From positions 1 to 64,000 of the forward strand of contig JAAFHY010000010.1 of the NCBI GenBank assembly GCA_013298505.1: a stretch of DNA of 64,000 bases, written 5' to 3'. The notes below the pieces were generated by a model. It searched no databases, was not told the origin of the DNA, and saw only the letters and a list, made by a program, of their open reading frames with translations. This document shows positions 43,631 through 52,630 of this stretch, one piece after another. Numbering within the stretch: the first letter of the stretch is position 1; each line of letters opens with the position of its first letter. The stretch comes from Cytophagales bacterium (lineage in GTDB: Bacteria > Bacteroidota > Bacteroidia > Cytophagales > Cyclobacteriaceae). Both the position numbers and the translations under genes were made by a program.

Positions 43631-46318
43631 TTATTCTGTTCTCAAGGAATTCACAGGATTCGCTTGCGCTGCCCGAATGGATTGATAGCTGATGGTTAAC
43701 GAAACAATCACTAATACTATGACTAGGCTGATTGCATACGTAAAGAAATCAATAGACGTGCGATACACAAAATTATCGAGCCATTGATTGATAAAGTAAT
43801 AAGATACGGGCACAGCTATGATAAAGCCTAGTACGATGAGCAAAGCGAAATCTTTATACACTAATTTCAAGATGCCTGGCACAGTAGCTCCCAACACTTT
43901 GCGCACCCCAATCTCTTTTACTTTGCGCTGCACCGTAAATAAAACTAATCCATAAACGCCTAAGCAAGCGATCAGAATGGCAATACCTGCAAATGTCTGG
44001 ATGATCAAACCAAAATTTTTGTAGCTGGCGTATTGCTGATTGATTTGCTCATCTAAGAAAGTAAATTCAAATGCCTTTTCGGGAAATATTTTATTCCATT
44101 CGCGCTCTACGGTTTCAATGGTTGATTCAACATTTGCATTCTCAAATTTTACAGAAATTGTATTGAATTGATTTTGATCGATGGAAAGTAACAATGGGGA
44201 AATAGCAGTAGTGAGTGATAAAAAATTAAAATCTTTGATCACACCAATTACTTTGCCTTTCTTACCTTCTCTGTTGATTTCTTTACCTAGTGCTTTTTCG
44301 GGTGTCTCCCACTTAAATTCTTTAACGGCTGTTTCGTTTACAATGAAAGCCTCTTTTGTGTCTGTGCCATATTCTTCACTAAAGCCTCTGCCAGCAACTA
44401 ATTTAATATCGAACGCTTCTAAGAAATCGTAATCGGCTGCCAGGTTCGCTGTAAAAATATTATCCTCTTTTGTAAACCCCTCGGGAATGGTTCCTCTGAA
44501 TACAACTCCTGCGCTTGGAGAACCAGAAGACAAAACAGTTTGTCGAACATCAGCTTGCTGTTCGATGATATCTCTAAAACTGTGCAGCCGAGATTTGAAC
44601 GTGGAGTCTCCTTGTTGAAAGTACCCGTTTAAGTTCTGGCTTTGCAGCGGAATGTTAATGATATGTTCTTTCTGATAACCCAGCGGTCGGTTTACTAAAA
44701 ATTTTAATTGCTTGACAATTAGTAACGAACCCGAAAACAACATGCACGCAATGGCTAATTGAAACACCACCAATGCCTTTCGAAGTACTTGCCTTCTTCC
44801 ACCTTTTTGGTCACCTCCTTTCAAGGCACTTACGGATTCAAACCTTGTAATAAAGTACGCGGGGTAGCCACCGGCTAAGAAAGTGAGCACTAATAAAATT
44901 CCTATTGATAGTGCTATTAGTTCAAAATCCAATACATCTGCGAACATTAGTTCTTTGCCGGTGAGTACATTCAATTGTGGCAGTGTCAAATAGAAAATTA
45001 AATAGGAAGCGATAAACGCTATCACGCAAAAGATGAAACTCTCCGCCAAAAACTGAGTAATCAGTTGAGACTTTCCTGAACCTAAAATTTTTCGCAGGCC
45101 TATCTCTTTCATTCGCGAAAAGGATTGAGCGGTACTTAAGTTAATATAGTTAATAGCCGCAACGAGCAATGTTAAAATGCCTACGCCAATGAAAATATAA
45201 ATGTTAGTCATGGAGTTGGTGGCCGTAGGTTCTCCTTGGTGGTCACTCTTTAAATGAAGATCAACTAAGGGTGTCAAAGCAAAAACTTGACCTACCAATA
45301 CATTGGGATTGGCATTCTTCTTTAAAAAATCGCCCATCGTAGCGTTAATGTGTTCGGGTGCGCTACCTTCTTTTAAAAGTACATACGTATAGGAATGGCT
45401 GATCACAAAGTTCATCGCGAAATTCGCACGAAGAACCTGTTCTGTTTTTTCATCCTCCAGGTCAAACATATCATCATACGGAACAAGCATGTTAAACCGC
45501 AAGTGCGAGTTTTCGGGAAAATCTTTTACAACACCAATTACTTTAAACGATTGTCTGCCCGAGAAAATCAACGATTCGCCAATTGGATTTTTATCACCAA
45601 AATATTTGGTGGCCATATCTTCATTGATTAGTACGGTGAACTTATCATGTAGCGCTCGTCTGGGGTTGCCTTTCAAGAATTGAAAGGAAAACATATTTGT
45701 AATAGCAGAGTCCGCAAAGGCTACATTGGTTTCTTCAAACGCATCGGTGCTACCCGCAATACTGATGCTCACATTTCTGAGATAGACACGCGCCACGTCT
45801 TCTACTTCCGGATAATAATCTTTCAGAGCCGGAGCAATGGGTGGAGGCGTAGCGGCTATTTTCATTCCATTTGAAACGGTATACCCAAACCGATACAGTC
45901 GGGAGGCCTTTTCATGAAATTGATCGTAGCTGATTTCATTTCTGACGTAGGCAAGAATCAGTAATGCGAGCGCAAGCCCACAGGTAAGCCCTACATAATT
46001 AATAAATGAATACGCCTTATTCTTTATGATATTTCGTAAAGCTGTTTTGAAGAAATTTTTTAACATGGCCGTAGAGGTATTTGATTCATATTTATTTTTC
46101 GTGCGCTTGATGTTTTTCCATTTGAAGAATCGAATGACATTCCAAATAAAAAGTAAGTTGGCTTTCTGTTTTGATTTCTTGGTTGTTCGATAAAATAGTT
46201 CATATGCATCTCCCTGAATTCCTTCCAGTAAGCCAGAGTTACAATACCATTCTAAGAATCTGTCTGCCCATTTCGGAGGACGATTCGTTGATCGTTGGTC
46301 GTTATTGGCTGTTCGCAT
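43631..46318 (-). CDS. FtsX/MacB-type ABC permease with N-terminal prefix domain (first of pair)
   Basis: 895 residues from the ATG ending at 46318; the frame is open to 46372 but the extra residues are low in information, so the exact start is uncertain. Same plan as the downstream permease: prefix (RPPKWADRFLEWYC...LEGIQGDAYELFYR), FtsX core with three helices, and the RKVKEIGVRKVLGATVPGILKLVYKDFALLIVLGF type motif near the C-terminus, then QANPVNSLRTE. It lies 11 bases upstream of the other permease and about 40 bases downstream of padR, so these make one operon without an ATPase. Confidence 0.88.
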   Translation of the reverse strand: MRTANNDQRSTNRPPKWADRFLEWYCNSGLLEGIQGDAYELFYRTTKKSKQKANLLFIWNVIRFFKWKNIKRTKNKYESNTSTAMLKNFFKTALRNIIKNKAYSFINYVGLTCGLALALLILAYVRNEISYDQFHEKASRLYRFGYTVSNGMKIAATPPPIAPALKDYYPEVEDVARVYLRNVSISIAGSTDAFEETNVAFADSAITNMFSFQFLKGNPRRALHDKFTVLINEDMATKYFGDKNPIGESLIFSGRQSFKVIGVVKDFPENSHLRFNMLVPYDDMFDLEDEKTEQVLRANFAMNFVISHSYTYVLLKEGSAPEHINATMGDFLKKNANPNVLVGQVFALTPLVDLHLKSDHQGEPTATNSMTNIYIFIGVGILTLLVAAINYINLSTAQSFSRMKEIGLRKILGSGKSQLITQFLAESFIFCVIAFIASYLIFYLTLPQLNVLTGKELMFADVLDFELIALSIGILLVLTFLAGGYPAYFITRFESVSALKGGDQKGGRRQVLRKALVVFQLAIACMLFSGSLLIVKQLKFLVNRPLGYQKEHIINIPLQSQNLNGYFQQGDSTFKSRLHSFRDIIEQQADVRQTVLSSGSPSAGVVFRGTIPEGFTKEDNIFTANLAADYDFLEAFDIKLVAGRGFSEEYGTDTKEAFIVNETAVKEFKWETPEKALGKEINREGKKGKVIGVIKDFNFLSLTTAISPLLLSIDQNQFNTISVKFENANVESTIETVEREWNKIFPEKAFEFTFLDEQINQQYASYKNFGLIIQTFAGIAILIACLGVYGLVLFTVQRKVKEIGVRKVLGATVPGILKLVYKDFALLIVLGFIIAVPVSYYFINQWLDNFVYRTSIDFFTYAISLVIVLVIVSLTISYQSIRAAQANPVNSLRTE

Positions 46319-46358
46319 ATCATTTGTGGGGCTATTCGTCTTTTCGAGAAACGAATAA

Positions 46359-46709
46359 CTAACATCTAACAACTACGGGGCTAAACTGCAACGCCATCTT
46401 TGGTATCTGGCTGTACAGCTGATTACGCAATTCGTTTGCCTCTTCCAATGCACGTTTGCCCGCTGCAGTTAACAGAAAAATCCGTTTCCTTCTTCCCCCC
46501 CGCTCTTCGGTTGGGTCACCCATTTTAGACTTTAAGTAGCCTTTGTCTTCCAATCGCGTAAGCACAGAATGCACTGCGCTGATGTTCAAACTTCGGCCGG
46601 CCTGCTTTTCAATTTCATCCATCACGGCCACACCGTATGCTTCCGGATAGAGAATGCCCACATGCAAAAGCACTAATTCTTCCAATTCGCCCAAATAGTT
46701 TCCTTTCAT
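46359..46709 (-). CDS. PadR-family transcriptional regulator
   Basis: 116 residues from the ATG ending at 46709. The frame also opens at 46784, but the extra 25 residues are translated from an intergenic palindromic repeat and are not part of the protein. The winged helix is clear: MKGNYLGELEELVLLHVGIL, SVLTRLEDKGYLKSKMGDPTEERGGRRKRIFLLTAAGKRAL. PadR proteins repress neighbouring transport genes and release on ligand binding. The two permease genes downstream are its likely target. Confidence 0.92.
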   Translation of the reverse strand: MKGNYLGELEELVLLHVGILYPEAYGVAVMDEIEKQAGRSLNISAVHSVLTRLEDKGYLKSKMGDPTEERGGRRKRIFLLTAAGKRALEEANELRNQLYSQIPKMALQFSPVVVRC

Positions 46710-46723
46710 AATGCAATATTTAA

Positions 46724-46757
46724 TCCTCTCCTTTGGAGAAGGCAGGGTGAGGTTAAT
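46724..46757. repeat. CTCTCC/GGAGAG palindromic repeat upstream of padR
   Basis: cctctcc ttt ggagaa then ggcagggtgaggtt is a good copy of the repeat family (on the minus strand: aacctcaccctgcc, then the hairpin). It lies 15 bases upstream of the padR start and makes the longer frame to 46784 look like coding sequence. Confidence 0.7.
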
Positions 46758-46834
46758 TAATTCTACATACGTGAAAGTAATCAATATGTTTCAGTTTTGT
46801 AGAATATGTGGTAAGATTTTTTTTGAAGCTTTAA

Positions 46835-47620
46835 ATGGAGCCTGTAACAGTCAAACTAAGTTTTACTAACTTGACGTCTGCTTTGAACGAATCGAAAACA
46901 TATTCTATTTATTCTGTAGGCGATACTGGCCTAACTATTTGTTTTGGAAATGGAATAGAAGACGAAGTGTATCGGCAAGTGCAGATTGCATTATCGAAAC
47001 TAAAGAGCAATCCACCAAGTGGCTGGCTCGATATAATCCCAGCATACACTAGCATAACTATTATTTACAAGCTAACTAACTACTCAACATATAAAGTATC
47101 TGTTTTTGAAGTTGTAAAACGAGAAGTGGAAGAGCGGTTGATAGAAAGTGACGATTTCGAGATTGCGACCACTCGCTTATTGAATATTCCAATTTGTTTT
47201 GATTCGAAGTTTGCACTTGATAAAATTAGACTAGAACAGTTTGCTAATACATCATTCGAGCATCTGATAGATATATTTCTTTCACAAACCTACAATGTAT
47301 ACTTGTTGGGATTCCTTCCTGGCTTTCCCTACATGGCAAGTGTAGATAAGCAAATTGCAGCACCTCGTCTGGCAAGTCCAAGAAAATTAGTTGAGGCAGG
47401 GAGTGTTGGCATTGCTGGTGAGCAGACGGGCATTTACCCTCTCAATTCACCGGGGGGGTGGAACATCATTGGGAGAACGCCACTGAGAATAATTGATATC
47501 GAATCGAGTACACCCACTTTTTTTCAACCGGGAGACAGAGTGCGTTTTTTTCTAATTACCCTTGAAGATTTCTTTACCTTCGATCAATCTCAATTTAATC
47601 CGGTTGGAGATGGATATTGA
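46835..47620 (+). CDS. pxpB: 5-oxoprolinase subunit B (KipI homologue)
   Basis: 261 residues. With PxpA and PxpC it hydrolyses 5-oxoproline (pyroglutamate) to glutamate using ATP. Family marks are VYLLGFLPGFPYMA, and the block RLASPRKLVEAGSVGIAGEQ followed by TGIYPLNSPGGWNIIGRTPL. The homologous region starts near residue 27 (IYSVGDTGLTICFGN), so the first ~25 residues may be an extension or a wrong start; ATG 46835 is the only ATG. It begins the pxpB-pxpC-pxpA-transporter operon and overlaps pxpC by 11 bases. Confidence 0.93.
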   Translation: MEPVTVKLSFTNLTSALNESKTYSIYSVGDTGLTICFGNGIEDEVYRQVQIALSKLKSNPPSGWLDIIPAYTSITIIYKLTNYSTYKVSVFEVVKREVEERLIESDDFEIATTRLLNIPICFDSKFALDKIRLEQFANTSFEHLIDIFLSQTYNVYLLGFLPGFPYMASVDKQIAAPRLASPRKLVEAGSVGIAGEQTGIYPLNSPGGWNIIGRTPLRIIDIESSTPTFFQPGDRVRFFLITLEDFFTFDQSQFNPVGDGY

Positions 47621-48587
47621 AATAATTAAGGCGGGTGCAAGCGATACGTTTCAAGACCAAGGCAGATTTGGGTTTCAACATTTGGGAATCAATCCAAGTG
47701 GAGCCATGGATTTAGTTTCGATGAAGTTGGCTAATTTTTTAGTGGGCAATGACGATAACGAAGCAACAATCGAGTTTTGTTTCCCCGCTTCTTCTTTACG
47801 ATTTCATACGCCAGCAATAATTGCCCTAAGCGGTGCCGATTTTGGCGCGACTATAGATGGAATTGAAATCCCCATCAACCAAGTTGTTTGCATACCAGCC
47901 CAATCTATTTTAGTCTTTAAGAAAAATAAGCAAGGTGCTTATTGTTACTTGGCTTGCCGTGGAGGCTTTAAACTTCAAGATTGGCTTGGCAGCGCATCAA
48001 CCAACACCAAAGCGATAGCGGGAGGATATAACGGAAGGAGTTTAAGAAAGGGAGATTTCATTTCAATTGCTAAACAAGATTTACGAATTGAGAAGCTAGT
48101 GGTTTTGAATTGGAGAGCCAACGTTTCAGATTTTTATAATAACTCGCAAACGATACAGTGTACAATTGGAAATGAGTTTGGCGAGCTGACCAAGAAATCA
48201 CAGTCCGATTTTCAGAGGAGGAAACTTAAAATTACGCATCAAAGAGATCGAATGGGATATTTGTTATCGGCACATAGCCTTCAAAGAAAATCAAAAAACG
48301 AATTGCTTTCTACTGGTGTAAATTTTGGAACGATTCAACTGTTACCCAGCGGACAATTAATTTGTTTGATGGCAGATCATCAAACAACTGGCGGTTATCC
48401 ACGCGTGGCTCATGTGCTTTCTTCTTGTAGAACTAAATTGGTACAAATGAAAGTAAACCAAGAATTTTCCTTCGAGCTGGTTTCTTTGAAAGATGCAGAG
48501 CAAACATTTATTCGACAAGAAGTGAATTTGTCAAAATTGAAAATTGCTTGCCACTATGCTATCAATCAGTTTACTATAAGTTACTAG
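47610..48587 (+). CDS. pxpC: 5-oxoprolinase subunit C (KipA homologue)
   Basis: 325 residues from ATG 47610 (an upstream in-frame ATG at 47562 lies inside pxpB). The start MDIEIIKAGASDTFQDQGRF followed by GFQHLGINPSGAMD is the family's usual N-terminus. Other marks are FCFPASSLRF, ALSGADFGATIDG and, near the end, DHQTTGGYPRVAHVLS. It completes the PxpBC complex that acts with PxpA on 5-oxoproline. In Bacillus KipI and KipA also act on sporulation kinase A; such a role is not expected here. Confidence 0.94.
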   Translation: MDIEIIKAGASDTFQDQGRFGFQHLGINPSGAMDLVSMKLANFLVGNDDNEATIEFCFPASSLRFHTPAIIALSGADFGATIDGIEIPINQVVCIPAQSILVFKKNKQGAYCYLACRGGFKLQDWLGSASTNTKAIAGGYNGRSLRKGDFISIAKQDLRIEKLVVLNWRANVSDFYNNSQTIQCTIGNEFGELTKKSQSDFQRRKLKITHQRDRMGYLLSAHSLQRKSKNELLSTGVNFGTIQLLPSGQLICLMADHQTTGGYPRVAHVLSSCRTKLVQMKVNQEFSFELVSLKDAEQTFIRQEVNLSKLKIACHYAINQFTISY

Positions 48588-48606
48588 AATCAGAATGACT
48601 TAAAAA

Positions 48607-49356
48607 ATGATGCGAACCATAGATTTAAATTGTGATTTGGGTGAGGGCATGACACATGACGCGGCACTTATGCCTTACCTAAGCAGTGCAAACATAGCCT
48701 GTGGCTATCATGCTGGCGATGTGGAAACAATTAAGCGCACTATTGATCTATGCCTAGTCAACAACGTGGCAATTGGGGCACACCCAGGGTTTAACGATAA
48801 AGTAAATTTCGGTAGGGTAGAACAGCAACTTCCGTTGGTTGAGTTAGTCGATTTGATATTAATTCAATTGCAACTAGTTGCTGAGCAATGCGCATTGGCA
48901 AATGCGAAGATGCACCATGTGAAATTACACGGGGCACTTTATAATATGTCGGCTAAGAATAACGAAATAAGTAAAGCAATAGCCAGAGCGATTTATGAAT
49001 TCGATCCAGCTCTTGTTTACTATGGGCTAAGTGGAACCTGTATGATTAGCGAGGCAAAAGAAGTCGGCCTGAAAGTAGCGAACGAAGTTTTTGCAGATAG
49101 AACCTATCTTTCTACAGGAATGCTTACCCCGCGCAGTAGGCCTGATGCACTTCTCACAAGTACCAATCAATCGTTAGCTCAAGTCAGAAAATTCATAGCT
49201 AGAGAATCAATAGAGTCAGTAGATGGAGCGGCCATCTTTGTTGAAGCAGATACGATTTGTTTACATGGTGATGGTGCTCACGCACTAGAATTTGCGAAAA
49301 GCATACATACCTTCTTAGCCGAACAACACGTAGTAATTCAGTCGCCAAGATTATAG
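48607..49356 (+). CDS. pxpA: 5-oxoprolinase subunit A (LamB/YcsF family)
   Basis: 249 residues. Family marks are RTIDLNCDLGEGM at the N-terminus, ANIACGYHAGDVETI, GAHPGFNDKVNFGR, VKLHGALYN and the C-terminal TICLHGDGAHALEFAKSI. PxpA, B and C jointly convert 5-oxoproline, a spontaneous break-down product of glutamine, to glutamate. It is 19 bases after pxpC and 10 bases before the transporter gene. Confidence 0.95.
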   Translation: MMRTIDLNCDLGEGMTHDAALMPYLSSANIACGYHAGDVETIKRTIDLCLVNNVAIGAHPGFNDKVNFGRVEQQLPLVELVDLILIQLQLVAEQCALANAKMHHVKLHGALYNMSAKNNEISKAIARAIYEFDPALVYYGLSGTCMISEAKEVGLKVANEVFADRTYLSTGMLTPRSRPDALLTSTNQSLAQVRKFIARESIESVDGAAIFVEADTICLHGDGAHALEFAKSIHTFLAEQHVVIQSPRL

Positions 49357-49366
49357 CGCATCCAAC

Positions 49367-50542
49367 ATGAATAAAAAACCATCATCAGCAATTTTGGGTG
49401 CCGCTTTTCTAATGGCAACATCAGCCATTGGTCCAGGGTTTTTAACACAGACAACCGTGTTTACAGAAAAGCTAACAACCAGTTTTGCTTTTGTAATCCT
49501 GCTTTCCATCGTGCTTGATATTGGTGCACAATTAACCATTTGGCGAGTGTTAACCGTAAGCGGTTTGCGTGCGCAAGATTTGGCGAATAGAGTTTTTCCT
49601 GGCCTGGGTTGGTTGTTGGCGCTGTTAATTCTGCTAGGAGGATTTGTATTCAATATTGCCAACATGGGTGGTTGCGGATTGGGATTACAAATTCTTACAG
49701 GGCTTAGTACCGAGTGGTGTGCTGCAATTAGCTGTGTAGTTGCAGTAGCCATTTTTTGGATGAAAGAGTTTGGAAAGGCACTCGATACGTTTACTAAAAT
49801 TTTAGGTGGTGTGATGATATTGCTAACGATGTATGTAGCGATTTCGTCCAATCCGCCCATAAAAGAAGCACTTCAAAGTGCAGTATGGCCACAGCAATTT
49901 GATATGATTGCCATTATCACATTGGTAGGCGGCACGGTGGGTGGCTATATTAGTTTTGCAGGTGCACACAGATTATTAGATGCAGGAATTTCGGGAGAAC
50001 AAAATTTACCACAGGTAACGCAAAGTGCCGTGAGCGGAATTGTGGTAACAGGAATTATGCGCGTTGTTTTGTTTTTGGCCGTGCTTGGAGTAGTAATGAG
50101 TGGTGCAGTTCTAACAAAGCAAAATCCAGCTGCCTCTGTATTTCAAGCTGCAGCGGGAAACATGGGGTACAAATTTTTTGGAATAGTAATGTGGTGCGCT
50201 GCCATTACTTCGGTAGTGGGTTGTGCCTATACATCGATTTCTTTTGTCAAAGGTTTGCATAGCACAGTAGAAAAATACAATCGCCAGTTTATTCTCGTAT
50301 TCATTTTGATTTCCACTATTTCGTTTATTGCAATTGGCAATCCAGTAAAATTATTAGTTTCGGCAGGAGCCGTGAATGGATTAATACTTCCATTAGCCCT
50401 TACCATTATTTTGTTGGCTTCGCGCAAATCCAGTTTAATGAAATCGTATAGACATCCGTTGTGGATGCAATTGTTTGCTTGGTTTGTAGTACTTGTGATG
50501 GCTGGGATGAGTGTTTTTTCGATGTTGAAAATTGTGAGTTGA
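49367..50542 (+). CDS. NRAMP-like transporter of YcsG type in the 5-oxoprolinase operon
   Basis: 391 residues, eleven membrane helices. The N-terminus LGAAFLMATSAIGPGFLTQTTVFTEKL and LVGGTVGGYISFAGAHRLLD resemble YcsG of Bacillus, which also sits next to ycsF/kipIA. True NRAMP metal carriers have DPGN in helix 1 and MPH in helix 6; here both are replaced (TTVF-type and AGAHRLL). This speaks against Mn/Fe transport. Its place in the operon suggests 5-oxoproline or a related organic solute, which is inference. A GC-rich structured element follows directly. Confidence 0.87.
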   Translation: MNKKPSSAILGAAFLMATSAIGPGFLTQTTVFTEKLTTSFAFVILLSIVLDIGAQLTIWRVLTVSGLRAQDLANRVFPGLGWLLALLILLGGFVFNIANMGGCGLGLQILTGLSTEWCAAISCVVAVAIFWMKEFGKALDTFTKILGGVMILLTMYVAISSNPPIKEALQSAVWPQQFDMIAIITLVGGTVGGYISFAGAHRLLDAGISGEQNLPQVTQSAVSGIVVTGIMRVVLFLAVLGVVMSGAVLTKQNPAASVFQAAAGNMGYKFFGIVMWCAAITSVVGCAYTSISFVKGLHSTVEKYNRQFILVFILISTISFIAIGNPVKLLVSAGAVNGLILPLALTIILLASRKSSLMKSYRHPLWMQLFAWFVVLVMAGMSVFSMLKIVS

Positions 50543-50544
50543 TC

Positions 50545-50680
50545 GTGCGGCCCCTCATCACCCACCGCACATAACCACGCTGCTTCGGCCGGGCTATTCA
50601 CTACAAGTCCGCACCATTCACAGGCCAACCCTTGGCGGGCTTTTCGTTGCCATCCCTGGCCGAGGTGCGGAGTAATTTAT
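50545..50680 (-). repeat. GC-rich structured intergenic element, copy A
   Basis: Read on the minus strand it has gccagggatggcaacg...aagcccgcc, then tagtgaatagcccggcc. These are the same two conserved blocks, in the same order, as the element at 57552-57670. CCGCACC (50609-50615) pairs perfectly with GGTGCGG (50664-50670). It fills most of the gap between the transporter and the VOC gene. It has no T-run and no ORF. Confidence 0.65.
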
Positions 50681-50800
50681 GGCCTATTATTTCTAAATTA
50701 CAATTGGTTTGAGCAAGATTCGCTTAGACGGGTTGCGTATATTTGAAAGTTAACGGTAACAATAAAGACGGATAGTTATCATAAACTAAAAAATCAAACC

Positions 50801-51163
50801 ATGACTTTTGAAAAACTAGTTCCAAACGTTTTCTATGTTGACATCAACGATGGGTTAAAATTCTTTATTGACTGTTTAAATTTTACAATAACACACGATG
50901 AAATCAAATCCAAAAACCCATTTTGTGTGTTAGAAAAAGACGGACTGCGCATCAATCTGTTTCAAAACGCAGCACTTGCTAACGAGCATTATCCCGAATT
51001 TAGATTAGTAACAAAGAATATTGTAGAAGTCTATGAAAAGGTTTCTACCTCTCACCCCGAATTTCTTCACCCCAATCTCAACGTCATTACCCTCAGACCT
51101 TGGACTGCGAAAGAATTTGCATTAAAAGATAGACAAGTTGGGGTTATCATTCAAGAGTGGTAA
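50801..51163 (+). CDS. VOC-superfamily (glyoxalase/bleomycin-resistance-like) protein
   Basis: 120 residues, with ATG at 50801. The sequence fits a single-domain VOC fold: LVPNVFYVDINDGLKFFIDCLNFTI, then KNPFCVLEKDGLRINLFQN and a C-terminal half ending VITLRPWTAKEFALKDRQVGVIIQEW. Metal ligands of classical glyoxalase are not fully evident, so catalytic activity is unsure. TATATTTG lies about 55 bases upstream. Solitary gene. Confidence 0.78.
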   Translation: MTFEKLVPNVFYVDINDGLKFFIDCLNFTITHDEIKSKNPFCVLEKDGLRINLFQNAALANEHYPEFRLVTKNIVEVYEKVSTSHPEFLHPNLNVITLRPWTAKEFALKDRQVGVIIQEW

Positions 51164-51323
51164 TTTTATTTTTACTCTCCGCCTTTGTGCTCTTCTCTGT
51201 TAGCTATGATGAATATAATTAGCAATAGAATAACAGATTTAGAAAAATAAAGGGTAAGAGTCGCAGAATGTAAAATGTACTTAGAAATCAGGTTGGTATT
51301 TGTTTGCACAAAGTGATATCCCT

Positions 51324-51914
51324 ATGAAATCCCCTACCACATCAGAGATAAGTCGACTTGAGACGATAATAAAGAACATTTTACTGCCCTCTCCAATTTC
51401 TGCTGAAATACTAGACGGGTTTACAAGTCATGTTTCGGTACATAAATTTAAGAAAGGAGAACAAGTTTGTCCGGATCCTAAGAATAGAAGATTTGGCTAT
51501 ATCGTAAATGAAGGGGTCATTCGGGTTTACCACACGGATAAACAAGGAAGGGAGGTAAATAAACTTTTTAACGTTGACGGTGAATTTCTCTGCACGTATA
51601 ATGCTTTGGAGTTGGGGAATATATTTCAATGTGTAGAAGATTCTGAACTATTTTTGATTCCTGCTGAAAAAGTAAATGACCTTTATGAGAAATATGACAC
51701 CGCGAAAGAATTCTCCTACATTGTTTTGCGAGACGAATGGAATAAGAAAGAACTATTGACTAAGATAATGACACTGCCAACGGCAGAAGCCAGGTACGAT
51801 ATGCTACTTCAATACTTTCCTATTTGGATTAAGCGTGTACCTCTTTATCATTTAGCATCATTGCTAAATTTAACGCCCGTCCACCTCAGCCGTATCCGTA
51901 AGATACGTTCTTAA
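51324..51914 (+). CDS. Crp/Fnr-family transcriptional regulator
   Basis: 196 residues from ATG 51324 (a TTG at 51300 is in frame). The cyclic-nucleotide-binding fold covers ~30-120 (KFKKGEQVCPDPKNRRFGYIVNEGVIRVYHTDKQG) and the C-terminal helix-turn-helix is LASLLNLTPVHLSRIRKI. The arginine/serine pocket of true CRP is not evident, as usual for Bacteroidota members. An NTF2-fold gene follows 58 bases later and may be a target. Confidence 0.9.
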   Translation: MKSPTTSEISRLETIIKNILLPSPISAEILDGFTSHVSVHKFKKGEQVCPDPKNRRFGYIVNEGVIRVYHTDKQGREVNKLFNVDGEFLCTYNALELGNIFQCVEDSELFLIPAEKVNDLYEKYDTAKEFSYIVLRDEWNKKELLTKIMTLPTAEARYDMLLQYFPIWIKRVPLYHLASLLNLTPVHLSRIRKIRS

Positions 51915-51972
51915 CATTTGTTAAGAACATGGGTGCCGAAGCGGGCGTATGAGTGCTTAAACCAAAAGCACG

Positions 51973-52443
51973 ATGAAAAACATATTTCTAATTCTCGCAG
52001 GTATCACCATTTTTCAAGTTAATGTCTTTGCACAATCAAGCATTGAGAAAAATAAAATTACTGCAAAACTCTTTATGGAAGAAGGCATGGGGAAAGCAAG
52101 ACATCTTGAGTTACATACTTCTGATTTTTTAGTGCATGCCGGAAAAGTGACTTACAATCTGCAAGAAGATTATGCAGCGGCAATTGAAAATCGGAAGGCG
52201 TTTCCCGATATGGATGTAAAAGTTATTCAGCTGATTGCCGAAGATGATAAAGTTGTTGTTCACTGGAGGGCAACTGGAACCAATACTGAAACTAACATGT
52301 ATATCCCGATTGCAACTAACAAAAAGGGAGAAGTTGAAGGGATTACTATTTTTAGAATGGCTGATGGAAAAATTGCCGAAGAATGGGGACTAACCGACTT
52401 CATTTCCCTTTTGTTAAACTGGGGCTTACTTAACGGAAAGTAG
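51973..52443 (+). CDS. Secreted NTF2-fold/SnoaL-like protein
   Basis: 156 residues, with signal peptide MKNIFLILAGITIFQVNVFAQ. The core (AKLFMEEGMGKA, then AIENRKAFPDMDVKVIQLIAEDDKVVVHWRATGTNT and EGITIFRMADGKIAEEWGLTD) matches SnoaL-like polyketide-cyclase/ester-cyclase folds. The family is sequence-diverse and includes non-enzymatic members, so no reaction is proposed. Directly downstream of a Crp/Fnr gene. Confidence 0.82.
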   Translation: MKNIFLILAGITIFQVNVFAQSSIEKNKITAKLFMEEGMGKARHLELHTSDFLVHAGKVTYNLQEDYAAAIENRKAFPDMDVKVIQLIAEDDKVVVHWRATGTNTETNMYIPIATNKKGEVEGITIFRMADGKIAEEWGLTDFISLLLNWGLLNGK

Positions 52444-52630
52444 ATTCTACAAATCAACACTCCGCTTTATCCGTGCTCTTAAATGGTAAGAGTGACAGTC
52501 AAGGGTAGAGGAGAATTCCAGATTTTGAAAAAGTGTGGCTAAACCATATCGAATGTGTAGAACGAGAGCGAAAAGGGTGAAAGCATAAGTCTGTTTTAAC
52601 CATTATCTTTAGGCAACAAACAAATAACTC

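Noticed and set aside
46710-46784. Longer padR reading from 46784
   Set aside because: The extra 25 residues are translated from the intergenic palindromic repeat and precede the well-conserved MKGNYLGELEEL start.
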